Positions 26,346-35,580 of a DNA stretch of 64,000 nt are shown here, piece by piece. Both the position numbers and the translations under genes were made by a program. How positions within the stretch are numbered: position 1 is the stretch's first letter; every line of letters begins with the position of its first letter. The stretch comes from Streptomyces sp. V3I8 (GTDB lineage: Bacteria; Actinomycetota; Actinomycetes; Streptomycetales; Streptomycetaceae): positions 3,720,001-3,784,000 of the forward strand of contig NZ_JAUSZL010000002.1 in NCBI RefSeq assembly GCF_030817535.1. Direction: 5' to 3'. A model generated the notes under the pieces. It did not search any database. It was not told the DNA's origin and saw only the letters and a list, made by a program, of their open reading frames with translations.

Positions 26346-26828
26346 CTAGCGCAGTTCCTGTCCCGCCGCCCAGCCCGGAGCGTCGAGGTTGATGGGCGAG
26401 TCGCCGACGAATTGGGCGAGCTGCGTTTCCAGCTCGGCGAGTTCGGCGGCGCCCAGACGCGCTTCCCAGCGGGCCCGTACCTCGTCGAAGATCGCCGTGC
26501 CCTCGGTGATCAGCCCGATCCCGTGATCGGTGATCCGGATGTTCTTGCGGCGGCTGTCGGCGGGGTCGGTCTCGGTGATGACGTACCCGCGTTCGACGAG
26601 CGCGGCGATCGTCTTCGCCGCGGCCTGCTTGGTGATGGCGAGCCTGCGGGCCAAGTCCGAGGCGCTGTCGGCGCCGGCCCGGATGGCCCGGATCGCGTAC
26701 TCGTGCGACGGCCGGGCGTCGGGGTATCCCCGGGTCGCCAGCTCCCGGACCACTTCGTCCACCAGATTGCGATAGCTGCCCAGGAGCAGCAGGGCGAGAT
26801 CGGCGCCGGATCGTGAGGACATGACCAC
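26346..26828 (-). CDS. MarR-family transcriptional regulator
   Basis: A 160-residue winged-helix repressor. The recognition region DLARRLAITKQAAAKTIAAL and the wing DPADSRRKNIRITDHG are classical MarR. GTG at 26828 has GGAAG nine bases upstream; ATG at 26822 is an alternative. It is divergent from an epoxide-hydrolase-like gene, with a 17-bp-armed inverted repeat in between, and most likely represses that gene and itself. The ligand is unknown. Confidence 0.9.
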   Translation of the reverse strand: MVMSSRSGADLALLLLGSYRNLVDEVVRELATRGYPDARPSHEYAIRAIRAGADSASDLARRLAITKQAAAKTIAALVERGYVITETDPADSRRKNIRITDHGIGLITEGTAIFDEVRARWEARLGAAELAELETQLAQFVGDSPINLDAPGWAAGQELR

Positions 26829-26850
26829 AGTCTAGATCTTCCCTTGACTT

Positions 26851-26892
26851 GGACAACTAGGTTGACCAATACTGAGGTCAACCTGGTTGTCC
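26851..26892. promoter_or_regulatory. MarR operator, long inverted repeat
   Basis: GGACAACTAGGTTGACC (26851-26867) and GGTCAACCTGGTTGTCC (26876-26892) are complementary at 16 of 17 positions around an 8-bp spacer. Each arm also reads as a GGACAAC/GTTGACC half-site, so two MarR dimers could bind. Confidence 0.85.
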
Positions 26893-26909
26893 ATCTTGGG
26901 AGTCATCGT

Positions 26910-27800
26910 ATGACCAGCTCTTTCGTGACCGCCTCGCCCTCCGTGGCGGGCGTCACGCACCACACCGCCGAGGTCAACGGCACCACGTTGCACTACGTCT
27001 CGGCGGGCGACACCGGCTCCCCGATCCTGCTGGTGCACGGGTGGCCGGAGTCCTGGTGGGCCTTCCGCGACGTCATCCCGCTGCTCGCCGCCACCCACCG
27101 GGTGTTCGCCGTCGACCTGCGCGGCTTCGGCGACTCCGGCATCGCCGACGGCGACCACGACTTGGCCACCATGGCGGAGGACCTGCACTGGCTGGTCACC
27201 CACCTCGGCGTCGGGCCCGTGCACGTGACCTGCCAGGACATCAGCGGCGGGCCGGTCTTCGCGTTCGCGGCCACGCACCCCGGCGACGTCCTCAGCTTCA
27301 CCGGCGTCGAGACCACCCTTCCGGGGTACGGCTGGGAGATGCTGGCCGACGTGAGGAACGGCGGCTCCTGGCACGTGGGATTCCTGGCCGCCCCGGGAAT
27401 TCCGGAGCTGTTCCTGGCCGGCCGCGAGCGAGTGATGCTCGACTGGGCCGTCTCGGCGATGACGACGGTGCCGGGCGGGGTCACCGAGGCCGACCTCGAC
27501 GAGTTCGCCCGCACCTACGCGCGGTCGGGCGGCTGGCGCGGCACCGAGGGGCTCTACCGTTCCTCCCTGACCGGCGGCGACCGGATGCGGGCACTGGCCG
27601 AGTCGCGGCCGCTGACCGTTCCTGTGCTCGCCGTCGACGGCATCAACGCCCCCTTCACCGAGCGGACGATGCGCCAGGTCGCCGGCGACGTCACCGCGGT
27701 CACGATCCCGGACGTCGGGCATTTCGTCGCGCAGGAGGCGCCCGCCGCCTTCGCCACCGCGGTCGGCGACTTCGTCGACCGCGTCGACCGGAGCCGCTGA
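26910..27800 (+). CDS. Alpha/beta hydrolase, epoxide-hydrolase-like
   Basis: A 296-residue protein with HGWPESWW (43-50) as oxyanion motif, an aspartate nucleophile at D110 in CQDISGG where the usual form is GHDWGG, and the catalytic His near the C-terminus in VGHFVAQE. An Asp nucleophile indicates an epoxide hydrolase or haloalkane dehalogenase rather than an esterase. The CQDIS variant is atypical. ATG at 26910 follows GGGAG; a longer frame would translate the operator. It pairs with the divergent MarR gene. Confidence 0.88.
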   Translation: MTSSFVTASPSVAGVTHHTAEVNGTTLHYVSAGDTGSPILLVHGWPESWWAFRDVIPLLAATHRVFAVDLRGFGDSGIADGDHDLATMAEDLHWLVTHLGVGPVHVTCQDISGGPVFAFAATHPGDVLSFTGVETTLPGYGWEMLADVRNGGSWHVGFLAAPGIPELFLAGRERVMLDWAVSAMTTVPGGVTEADLDEFARTYARSGGWRGTEGLYRSSLTGGDRMRALAESRPLTVPVLAVDGINAPFTERTMRQVAGDVTAVTIPDVGHFVAQEAPAAFATAVGDFVDRVDRSR

Positions 27801-28365
27801 ACGGCCGAGTCCCTGCACCGCCGCCCTCCGTGCCCTCCCCGGCCCGCCACTGACGGGGCCTCGAACCGGGGCAGCGCCGTTGCCTCCCGGATTCGTGCTG
27901 CCGAGGCGGGCAACTCCCGCGCCGACACCGCGTGTTCCAACCGCGGATACGCCGTCCGCTCGACCGGCGCCACGAAACTCTTTCTGCTTCTCGCGCAGCC
28001 ACGTGAACTGATGCGGCAGATCGGCCGCACCATCGACGAGTGGCATGACCTGCGCGCTTCGGGGGCGACGAGCCGTCCGACAAGTAGCAGGGCAGAAGGC
28101 CCCGCTCCTCGGCTACCGAAGGGCGGGGCCTTCTCCGCACCCAGGCGGCCCACGCCGTCCAGATCAACTGCCTGACGTTGATTTTTCGCTGAAAGCCACG
28201 GACGGTCCGACGGCCGGGTGGGGCCAGAAGAACCTGGAACAACCGTCCCCGACCCACCCCGCCCTGCCGTCCTGCCGAACGCCGTGATGCCGTGATGCCG
28301 CCCACGGCTCATCCAGCGGCAACCTGCGTCCGGCTCCACGAGCGAGGCGCCGGTCCTCGTACCGT
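27801..28365. other. Intergenic region with possible gene relic
   Basis: A rightward frame near 27875-28085 translates to a protein-like segment (RPTSSR end, MRQIGRTIDEWHDLRASG inside) without a start and could be a gene fragment. The rest holds the terminator described below and GC-rich filler. Confidence 0.4.
28094..28134. terminator. Hairpin terminator, 12-bp perfect stem
   Basis: AGAAGGCCCCGC (28094-28105) pairs exactly with GCGGGGCCTTCT (28123-28134) around a 17-base loop. It lies between the hydrolase and the convergent aldo/keto reductase. Confidence 0.8.
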
Positions 28366-29409
28366 CTAGGGGATGGTCAAGGAAGGGACGTCGAGCAGGT
28401 TCGCCTTCCCTCCCGTGACGGCTTGGACGACGCCCGGGTCGGTCTTCATGTGGTGCGGGTAGCCCAGTTGCAGTGCGCTGACAGTGTCGAGCCTGTCGAT
28501 CTGTTCCGGACTCAGTTGAAGCTCGGCCGCCGCAAGGTTGGTCTTCAGCTGCTCGGTCGTCCGTGGGCCGGCGATCGGGATGACTCCCTTGGCCATCGAC
28601 CAGCTGAGCGCCACCGTTTCGGCACTGACGTCCGCTTCCTGGGCGATCGCTTCCACCGTGTCGAGTACGGCGGCCTTGTTGTCGTCCTCTTCTTTGTGCA
28701 GGAACTGGCTGATCGAACTCTGCGCGCGGCCGGTTTCGCCTCGGCGATATTTTCCGGTCAGCATGCCTCCGCCGAGCGGGGAATAGCCCAGCACCCCCAG
28801 TCCGAAGCCTTCCGCCATCGGCAGCAGATCGCGTTCCGCGGCGCGTTCGACCAAGCTGTATTCGGTCTGGATGGCGACCAGGGGTGCCCAGCCTCGTGCC
28901 GCGGCGATCGTCGCGCCTGTCGCGACCCGCCAGGCGGGGAAGTTGGACAGGCCGGCGTAGAGCACCTTGCCGGAACGGACGAGATCGTCGAAGGCGCGCA
29001 TGATCTCTTCGATGGGAGTCGCGTAGTCGGGAGCGTGGGCCCACAGCAGGTCCACTCGATCAGTTTTCAGACGTCGCAGGCTCGCCTCCAGCGACTGCAC
29101 CATCGACTTTCTGCCGTTACCGGTCAGCTGGAGGCTGCTGTCCATCGTGGTGCCCGTTGCGTATTTGGTTGCCAGTACCACCTCGTCGCGATGTGAGGCG
29201 ATCATGTCGGCGAGATAGATCTCCGCGTCCCCGAATTGATAGTTGCTGGAGGTATCGATGAAGTTTCCGCCGGCCGCACGATATTCGTCGTACATGTCCT
29301 GCGCCCCGGAAACGGTCGCGCCGTGCCCCCAGCCGGCTCCGAAGTTTCCGGTTCCCAGAGAGAGCGCCGAGACACGCAGTCCCGATCGGCCGAGGTATCG
29401 ATAACGCAC
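28366..29409 (-). CDS. Aldo/keto reductase
   Basis: A 347-residue (alpha/beta)8-barrel NADPH-dependent oxidoreductase. The AKR tetrad is visible as D in NFIDTSSNY, Y in SNYQFG, K in LATKYA and H in WAHAPDY. C-terminal IPIAGPRTTEQLK is the cofactor-phosphate binding region. ATG at 29409. It is divergent from an AraC regulator, a common arrangement in which the AraC protein activates the reductase. The carbonyl substrate is unknown. Confidence 0.92.
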   Translation of the reverse strand: MRYRYLGRSGLRVSALSLGTGNFGAGWGHGATVSGAQDMYDEYRAAGGNFIDTSSNYQFGDAEIYLADMIASHRDEVVLATKYATGTTMDSSLQLTGNGRKSMVQSLEASLRRLKTDRVDLLWAHAPDYATPIEEIMRAFDDLVRSGKVLYAGLSNFPAWRVATGATIAAARGWAPLVAIQTEYSLVERAAERDLLPMAEGFGLGVLGYSPLGGGMLTGKYRRGETGRAQSSISQFLHKEEDDNKAAVLDTVEAIAQEADVSAETVALSWSMAKGVIPIAGPRTTEQLKTNLAAAELQLSPEQIDRLDTVSALQLGYPHHMKTDPGVVQAVTGGKANLLDVPSLTIP

Positions 29410-29523
29410 AGTCCGCTCCTAAACACCAGGGTTGTTGCGCCCGGCTATGACGCTGTTCCGAGCCGTTCCAGCAGAAGCTGGACTGGCACCATCATCAACA
29501 AGCCCCCTGGTACGGTCCATAAC

Positions 29524-30591
29524 GTGGAGTCCGAAGTTCTTTATGTATCGTCCTCGGATCGTGCTGTGCTCGGTCCTCACGATCCGCTGGCCGGAGTCAT
29601 GGGGCTGCTCCGTCCACGCACGGTCGTGCCGGCACCGCTGCACGCCGCCGGTCCGTGGGCCGTGCGGTTCGCCCCCTTTCCTCACGTCAAACTCGGCGTT
29701 GTCGTCGAAGGCCGGTGCTGGTTGAGACTCGACGGTCTTGAGCCGGTGCTGCTGGACGAAGGGGACTTCTACCTGCTTGGTCACCCTCCGCAGTACACGC
29801 TGAGCAGCTCGCTCGAAGAGGTTGTGGCACGCCCGGCCACCACGCTGCCGCGGAACACGACCGGCAGGGGATTCCGCATCGGGACCGAGGCGGACGAGGA
29901 CTCGTACACATGCAGCGTCGACTTCACGTTCGACGGCAGCGACACCGCGATACTGCTCGATGCGCTTCCGCGGGTAGTCCTTGTCCGGGCCGGCGATCCG
30001 CGCGGACCGCTGTTCATGAACCTCGCCTCGTTGCTGGTATCCGAGATCGAATCGCCCGACGTCGGAAAGTCTTTGGTGCTGGAGCACCTTGCGCAGATCA
30101 TCTTCGTCCACATGCTGCGGGCGCATGCCGACAGCAACGAACAACCCAGCGGCTGGCTCGCAGCGCTGGCCGAAGACGGCGTCGGGGCGGCGCTGCGGGC
30201 GATACACGCCGAGGTGAGCCGACGATGGACGCTCGCCGAACTCGCTGAGATCGGTCAGATGTCACGTTCGGTGTTTGCCGCGGCGTTCAAGACCAAAGTG
30301 GGTGTCCCCCCGTTGACCTACCTGATTGCATGGCGAATGACCCTGGCCCGGGACGCTCTGCGCAACAGTGGTTTGTCCATCTCTGAACTGGCAGCTGCAA
30401 CGGGCTATGAGTCTGAAAGTGCCTTCAGTACAGCATTCCGGCGTGAAGTCGGGTCCTCGCCCCGGCACTACCGCAACGCGGCGGTAAAGGCCGGCTCGGA
30501 TCCCGGCGCCGTGGTGCCCGCTGCCCTCGTTCGATCCGCAGCCGCTCGGCCTCATCGGTCCGTGGTGCCGGGGGCCCGCGCCCGAACCTGA
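29524..30591 (+). CDS. AraC-family regulator with cupin-type sensor
   Basis: A 355-residue regulator. The N-terminal cupin-like domain (WAVRFAPFPHVKLGVVVEGR, LDEGDFYLLG) is followed by two AraC helix-turn-helix motifs in the last 120 residues (LAEIGQMSRSVFAAAF; ISELAAATGYESESAFSTAF) and the FRREVGSSPRHYR signature. GTG at 29524 is the likely start; the frame continues upstream into the reductase promoter, so the start is uncertain. Divergent from the aldo/keto reductase, its probable target. Confidence 0.85.
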   Translation: MESEVLYVSSSDRAVLGPHDPLAGVMGLLRPRTVVPAPLHAAGPWAVRFAPFPHVKLGVVVEGRCWLRLDGLEPVLLDEGDFYLLGHPPQYTLSSSLEEVVARPATTLPRNTTGRGFRIGTEADEDSYTCSVDFTFDGSDTAILLDALPRVVLVRAGDPRGPLFMNLASLLVSEIESPDVGKSLVLEHLAQIIFVHMLRAHADSNEQPSGWLAALAEDGVGAALRAIHAEVSRRWTLAELAEIGQMSRSVFAAAFKTKVGVPPLTYLIAWRMTLARDALRNSGLSISELAAATGYESESAFSTAFRREVGSSPRHYRNAAVKAGSDPGAVVPAALVRSAAARPHRSVVPGARART

Positions 30592-30643
30592 CCCCACCCC
30601 AGCCCCAACCCGGCCCCACAAGGGATGTGACACAGCTCCTCAC

Positions 30644-31087
30644 ATGACGGTCCCGGGTGCCCAGCTCCTCAACTGGGAAGCAACCGTGGGCGACATCACC
30701 GGCGACGGCAAGGCCGAACTGGTGGTCGGCGCCAACGGCGAACAGCTCGGCGACCTGAAGAATGCCGGCGACGTGACCGTGTTCCGCGGCTCCGCCTCCG
30801 GTGTCTCGCAGTCCGGAGTCGTGCGCATTTCCCAGGACAGCACCGGCGTACCGGGTGTCGCCGAGACCGATGACCTCTTCGGCGCCCAGGTCCGGCTCGC
30901 CGACTACGACGACAACGGCAAGGCCGACCTGGCGGTGGCCGCCTTCTTCGAGAACGACCGCGGCGGAGGCCTGTGGGCCCTGCCGGGTACGTCCTCCGGT
31001 CTCACCGGTTCCGGCTCCATGTCCCTCGGCTCCGCCGACTTCGGCCTCGCGAGCGGATCACGGTTCGGGGAGACACCGCTCGACTGA
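30644..31087 (+). pseudogene. FG-GAP repeat protein, N-terminally truncated remnant
   Basis: A 147-residue segment with two to three FG-GAP/integrin-like blades, with Ca-loop motifs DITGDGKAEL and DYDDNGKADL. There is no signal peptide and the beta-propeller is incomplete. The segment resembles the C-terminal half of the intact protein at 61222-62577 (compare VPGVAETDDLFGAQVRLADY with its DDMFGEV and NDEFGGL counterparts). ATG 30644 has only a GGATG-like site, so I read it as a decayed paralog; a short secreted-lost protein is possible. Confidence 0.65.
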
Positions 31088-31128
31088 GCCGGGCGAACGT
31101 CTCCGATCGGGGGCGGAGCGGGTGCCGG

Positions 31129-31163
31129 GCCGCTCGCGTCGGTGACGGGTCGGCGCGAGCGGC
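31129..31163. terminator. Bidirectional hairpin between convergent genes
   Basis: GCCGCTCGCG (31129-31138) pairs with CGCGAGCGGC (31154-31163), between the FG-GAP fragment and the convergent inhibitor-like gene. Confidence 0.7.
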
Positions 31164-31186
31164 GGGCGCGGGTCAGCAAGGGCCGT

Positions 31187-31609
31187 TCAGCAGGTGCCGT
31201 CCACCCAGCGGTTGGCCTCGCCCTGGTCGTTCGCCACGCTGTCCCAGGTGTTGCCCCAGCCCGAGTCCAGGCAGAAGGAGTTGCCGCCGTAGCCGTTGTC
31301 CGCGTAGACCACCACGGAGCTGTACGCGCCGGGGTTGCCGTTGTTGTACCAGGACGAGTCCTCATGGGCGATGTAGCTGTTGTCCGTGTCGGACCAGACG
31401 GGGTTGTTGTACTCGAACTCGGCGATGCCGACGCCGCCCAAGTCGTAGTTGATCCCCCTGTAGACGCACAGGGACCCCTGCGAGCAGTTGCCCGGGTTGT
31501 GCCGGCTGTAGGTGGGGGTCGTGCCTCCGGCCTGGGCGGTGGTGGCGGCGATCGGAACCAGGGCGGCGGCCAGGACCAGTCCCAGCAGGGTGCGCTTGGT
31601 GTTGCGCAT
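31187..31609 (-). CDS. Secreted peptidase-inhibitor family I36-like protein
   Basis: A 140-residue exported protein. Residues 1-28 are a signal peptide (TLLGLVLAAALVPIAATTAQA, shortened here by one residue at each end in reading). The mature part CSQGSLCVYRGINY, SSVVVYADNGYGG and the terminal cysteine resemble I36/beta-gamma-crystallin-like streptomycete secreted proteins with paired cysteines. ATG at 31609 with GAGGAG upstream. It likely acts outside the cell; inhibition of a protease is family-based. Confidence 0.82.
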   Translation of the reverse strand: MRNTKRTLLGLVLAAALVPIAATTAQAGGTTPTYSRHNPGNCSQGSLCVYRGINYDLGGVGIAEFEYNNPVWSDTDNSYIAHEDSSWYNNGNPGAYSSVVVYADNGYGGNSFCLDSGWGNTWDSVANDQGEANRWVDGTC

Positions 31610-31730
31610 GACGTTCTCCTCATGGTGGATTGCCTCCGGCGTGCGCCGGGGCCTGTGCCCGTGCCCGTGCCCATGCCGACAGCGGTCGGGCACGCGGGTT
31701 CAGTCGGGCGGTGGGGCGGTGGGGGCAGCC

Positions 31731-32720
31731 TCAGTCGGAGCCGGTGACGGAGCGGGCTCGGTCGAGTGCGGTCGTGACCGCCCGGGTGTAGTAGCGGGTC
31801 TGGCGGGCGAACTCGTGGCGCGCGGCGTCCCGCACGTGCTCCCCTTGCAGGCGGGTGCCGGTCCTGGCCAGTCCGGCCGTACGGTTGCACTCGGCGTCGG
31901 CGACGGCGACGGTCACCTCGCGCTTCCACGCCTTCCCGGCGGCACGGGACCGGTTCTCCTTCGCGACGGCGCCGATGGCCTTCGAAGAGCTCGAGTAGTC
32001 CAGTCCCCGTGCCTTCATGCAGGTGTGCCAGTCGGCCAGCGCCTTGGTGTACCGCGGTTCCGCCACCACCGCGTCGAAGGTGAGGTACTCCAGGTTCACC
32101 ACGGCCGCCTTGGCCTCGGTCCACTTGCGCAGGTCGCCGTAGAGCCGTCGGCGGGCGTCGGCCCGGCAGCCGTCGGCACTGGTGAAGATCTGGCCACGGC
32201 CGGGCGCCGGGACGACGATCGCGGCGCGGTCGGTGCCGTTCAGGGCGCGGTCGAACGCGGCCTTGCGCCCCGACGTGAGGGAGGCGACGTAGCGTGCCTG
32301 AGGGTTGTTCTCGGCCGCAGTCCCGGCCGGGGTCTCAGCCGCGGTCCCGGTCGCGGTCTCAGCCGGGGTCCCGGTCGCGGTCTTTCCGTCCCGGTCGCCG
32401 GACCGGGACGCCTCGGCCAGGCCGTATCCGTGCCGGCGGGCCCAGGCGATGTCGTCCGAGCCGAAACGGCGTTCGGGTGTTTCGCCGCTCGGCCTGTCCT
32501 GGCCGACGTCGAGCCCGTACCGGAAGCCCTTGTCCCGCATACAGCCGGAGACCAGCCGCTGCTCGGCTTCGCCGAGGTGCCCCCGCTCCACGTCTGTCAG
32601 CCCCGTGCGCAGCGGACCGCCGGCGTTCTCGTCCCCGGACGGCCGGTCGGCGGCGGAGCAGGCCGTGACGAGCAGCAGGCCCGTCACGGCGAGCGTCCGG
32701 AGCGCAGCCTTTCCGCTCAT
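31731..32720 (-). CDS. Hypothetical lipoprotein
   Basis: A 329-residue product with a lipoprotein signal ending LLVTAC (lipobox, Cys21). The mature protein has scattered cysteines (SGCMRDKGFRYG, ADWHTCMKARGL) and an internal Thr-Ala-rich repeat (ETATGT, ETPAGT) near residues 117-136. The GCMRDKGF/CMKARGL pattern is frequent in streptomycete secreted lipoproteins. GAGGAG precedes ATG 32720. No enzyme motif recognised. Confidence 0.82.
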   Translation of the reverse strand: MSGKAALRTLAVTGLLLVTACSAADRPSGDENAGGPLRTGLTDVERGHLGEAEQRLVSGCMRDKGFRYGLDVGQDRPSGETPERRFGSDDIAWARRHGYGLAEASRSGDRDGKTATGTPAETATGTAAETPAGTAAENNPQARYVASLTSGRKAAFDRALNGTDRAAIVVPAPGRGQIFTSADGCRADARRRLYGDLRKWTEAKAAVVNLEYLTFDAVVAEPRYTKALADWHTCMKARGLDYSSSSKAIGAVAKENRSRAAGKAWKREVTVAVADAECNRTAGLARTGTRLQGEHVRDAARHEFARQTRYYTRAVTTALDRARSVTGSD

Positions 32721-33259
32721 CGGAACTCCTCGTGTCGTCGGTGGTGGCCCGCCGCCGCTGGGTGGCGGTCCGCGGTCCGGGCGGGACGCGTGGCTCCGGC
32801 CGATGGTGTGAAGCCCGGCCGAACGCTGCGGAACGTATCCCGGGCGTGGTGGGGCGCGTCATCCGGAAATTCGCGGAATGACGCTCCGCGGGCCGGTGGG
32901 ATATGGCCGGGCGGCCCGGTCGCGGGCGGTTCCGGAGGGCCGGCACGTCGCTGCGGCCACCCTGTCAACTTCCGGATGGTGCGCTGGCGGTGAGCGCCTT
33001 AGCGTGCTCCCGCCGCCTGCGACCCGTATGCGGACCACGGCCCTGGAGGACAGGTGTCCCCGCACACGTGCATGGGTGAATGCGCGCATGTGTGAACGCG
33101 TGAACACGTGAAGGGACATCGTCGCCAACGGTTCGAGACGAGGAGCGCCCGCGCCTACGCCGACGCGGAACTGCCCGTACCCGTACCCGTACCCGTGCTC
33201 GTACCCGTGTCCGTGCCCGCGCCGCGAAGCCGCGGTGGCCCGACGAAAGGGAACCCACT
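32721..33259. other. Divergent intergenic region with simple repeats
   Basis: A 539-bp region between the lipoprotein and serine-hydrolase genes. It holds GTGAACGCGTGAACACGTGAA-like repeats (about 33092-33112) and a CGTACC hexamer run (about 33174-33215). Both promoters must be here; no operator was clear. No coding frame is convincing. Confidence 0.5.
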
Positions 33260-34522
33260 GTGAAGAGTCCGACCACCCCCCGCCACGGCGGAGCCTCCAC
33301 CGACCGGCCGCCGGACCGGCGCAGGACACGGCTGCGGCGACTCGGCGCCGTCGTCGCCGCCCTCGCACTGGCCGCGACGGTGCTGGGCCTGAGCGAGGCA
33401 CCACGGGCCGCCGCCGCACCGGTCCGGGACACGCAGGTCGAGGTACCGGCGGGCGTGACCGCCGGCGTCGCGGTCTTCGACCGTACGACCGGGACCTTCA
33501 CCGAACGGCACAACGAGACCATGCGGTTCCGCTCCGCCTCGGTGGTGAAACTGCTCATCGCCCTGGACTACCTGCGCACCCACGACCCCCGCACGCTGTC
33601 CACCGCCGACCGCACGCGGCTCGACTCGATGCTGCGCAGCAGTGACGACACCGCGGCCAGTCACTACTGGACCCTCGGTGGACGGACGGCGATCATCGAC
33701 CGGACGGTGGCGCAGCTGGGCCTGACCGACACCGCCGCCCCGCCGGCGGGGTACGAGGACACCTGGGGGTACGTCGCCGTGTCGGCCGCCGACACGGTGA
33801 AGATCTACCGGTACATCCTGGACACCGCCTCCACGCCGGTGCGCGACTACGTGATGGGCAACCTGCGGCAGTCGACGCGCTGCGGCACCGACGGGTTCGA
33901 CCAGCACTTCGGCATCGCGGGCTCCTTCGAGCGGCCGTGGGCGGTCAAGCAGGGCTGGTCCGGCTTCGGCAGTTCCGGCGGCTGCACCCCCAAACCCCCG
34001 ACGACCGCCGCCACAGCGACATCAGCATCGGCATCGGCATCGGCATCGTCGCAACCGTCCGCACGGCCGTCCGCCCAGCGGTCCGCCGCCGCGGTCGATC
34101 TGACCCAGGAGGCGCTGCACACCACCGGCACGGTCGGAGCCGGTGACCGCACCATCGTGGCCGTGTTCACCCTGCACCCCGACGGGACCCCGTACGGCAC
34201 GGCCTACACGGCGGTCAACCGGCTCACCCGCGCCCTCGACGTGCCGGGCGCCGTCCGCCCGGCCGGGACCTGGTTCGGCACCTGGAGCTCGGGCGTGAAC
34301 GTGCGTCCGCGGCCGACCACCGTCGACTCCGCTCCGCTGACGACGCTGCCGGCCGGTGTGGAGGTCCTGGTGGAGTGCCAGAAGCTGGGCCAGGAGGTCA
34401 GCTTTCCGCCCTACACGAACGCGTGGTGGGCCTACCTCCCCCAGTACGGCGGCTACGTGACCAACATCTATATGAGCTCGCCGGGCAATCAGCTCCCCGG
34501 CGTGCCCGTCTGTTCCTCATAG
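33260..34522 (+). CDS. Secreted class-A beta-lactamase-like serine hydrolase with C-terminal SH3-like domain
   Basis: A 420-residue exported protein. An N-terminal signal (about 25-52, ending PRAAAA) precedes a penicillin-recognising fold: S-V-V-K in SASVVKLLIALD as SxxK, SDD in SSDDTAAS at the SDN position, and KQGWSGFG where KTG is expected. A Ser/Ala-rich stretch sits before the last strand. The C-terminal ~90 residues (FGTWSSGVNVRPRPTT ... AWWAYLPQYGGYVTN) look like a bacterial SH3 cell-wall-binding domain. GTG at 33260 with AAAGGGAA. A peptidoglycan-linked role is more likely than antibiotic resistance, given the neighbours and altered KTG motif. Confidence 0.85.
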   Translation: MKSPTTPRHGGASTDRPPDRRRTRLRRLGAVVAALALAATVLGLSEAPRAAAAPVRDTQVEVPAGVTAGVAVFDRTTGTFTERHNETMRFRSASVVKLLIALDYLRTHDPRTLSTADRTRLDSMLRSSDDTAASHYWTLGGRTAIIDRTVAQLGLTDTAAPPAGYEDTWGYVAVSAADTVKIYRYILDTASTPVRDYVMGNLRQSTRCGTDGFDQHFGIAGSFERPWAVKQGWSGFGSSGGCTPKPPTTAATATSASASASASSQPSARPSAQRSAAAVDLTQEALHTTGTVGAGDRTIVAVFTLHPDGTPYGTAYTAVNRLTRALDVPGAVRPAGTWFGTWSSGVNVRPRPTTVDSAPLTTLPAGVEVLVECQKLGQEVSFPPYTNAWWAYLPQYGGYVTNIYMSSPGNQLPGVPVCSS

Positions 34523-34779
34523 GAAGTACCGGACGAGCGGCGGCGGAGGTCTCCTGCGGGACGGACTCCACGGAACCCTTCGCCCCCTCTCCGCGTGCCG
34601 TCCCGGACGGATCCGCGCGCCGTCCCGGACGGATCCGCGCGCCGTCCCGGACAGACGGCCGCCCCCGGCCACCGGCGAAATCCAGCCGCCGAACGTCAAA
34701 CGGCCCGCACGGAGCGCACCCCCGTGGCTATGATGCCCGGCGGCTTGACCAGCCGATCACGGGGGAGGAAGACCTGCAG

Positions 34780-35580
34780 ATGAGTGGTATACTGATTCAT
34801 TTGCCGTCAGCGCACCGCACGGAGCCGACGACGACCCGACGCCTGGGACCGGGAGAGGCCGCGCGCTTCGGCCGGGGCACGAAGGCCCATCCGGTCGAAC
34901 TGCTGCTGCCCGATCCGGCCGTCTCCCGGCTCGCCGGGGAGATTCTGGTGGCGGAGGACCACTGGCAGCTCACCAACTACTCCACCACCCACAGTTACCT
35001 GGTCGAGAACCCGGAAGGTGCCGGGGAGTACCTGCGGGTCCCGCCGCGCCGGTCGGGGGCGCCGATCCCGTTCGAGTTCGCCCGGGTCGTGCTGCCCACC
35101 CGGGGTTCCACGGTGAGCTTCCAGGTGTTCGCGCCCGACCATGTCTACCTCGACGCGGACGATCCCGGCGGCGCCCGGGGCACCCGTACCCTCAACGCGT
35201 ACTCCCTGGACGAGACGGCCACGTACTTCCTCGTCCTGGTGGCCCTCTGCGAACCGCGGCTGCGCGACGAGTCGGCCGTCTCCGTGCCGACCACCCCGCA
35301 GGTCGTGGAACGCATCGGCACCCACCCGGCGCTGACACGGCTGACCGCGCGGGCGGTCAACGCCCATATCGACTACCTGGCCGAGCAGAAGCTGCGGGTG
35401 CGCGGACCCCAGGACGTCGGCGCCGCGGGCAGCGGTGCGCGGCGTACCGGCAAGCGCGAGGCCGTGGTCGGCGTCGCGCTGCGCTTCGGCCTGGTCCGCG
35501 AGGAGCACCTGGCGCTGCTGCCGTCCCGCACCCCGGGTGCCCCCTTCCCGGAACCACCACGGCCCGGGGGCCACCGGTGA
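34780..35580 (+). CDS. FHA-like domain protein coupled to Ser/Thr kinase
   Basis: A 266-residue cytoplasmic protein. The first half has the FHA phosphothreonine-recognition pattern (ARFGRGTKAHPVELLL, then AVSRLAGEI, then LTNYSTTHSYLVEN, giving GR, SR and N positions). The second half is helical with a predicted winged-helix-like segment (IGTHPALTRLTARAVNAHID). ATG at 34780 follows GGGGGAGGAAG. Its stop overlaps the kinase start (GTGA), so the two are co-translated. It is probably the kinase's phospho-dependent partner. Confidence 0.82.
   Translation: MSGILIHLPSAHRTEPTTTRRLGPGEAARFGRGTKAHPVELLLPDPAVSRLAGEILVAEDHWQLTNYSTTHSYLVENPEGAGEYLRVPPRRSGAPIPFEFARVVLPTRGSTVSFQVFAPDHVYLDADDPGGARGTRTLNAYSLDETATYFLVLVALCEPRLRDESAVSVPTTPQVVERIGTHPALTRLTARAVNAHIDYLAEQKLRVRGPQDVGAAGSGARRTGKREAVVGVALRFGLVREEHLALLPSRTPGAPFPEPPRPGGHR

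Noticed and set aside
26122..26349. Rightward 75-residue frame between the integrase remnant and MarR gene
   Set aside because: It lies mostly antisense to the integrase fragment and has Pro/Ala-rich low complexity; a leftover of the junction rather than a gene.
33260..34522. Antibiotic-resistance beta-lactamase
   Set aside because: SxxK is present, but the KTG position reads KQG, there is no typical Glu166 region visible, and the protein ends in a wall-binding-type domain.
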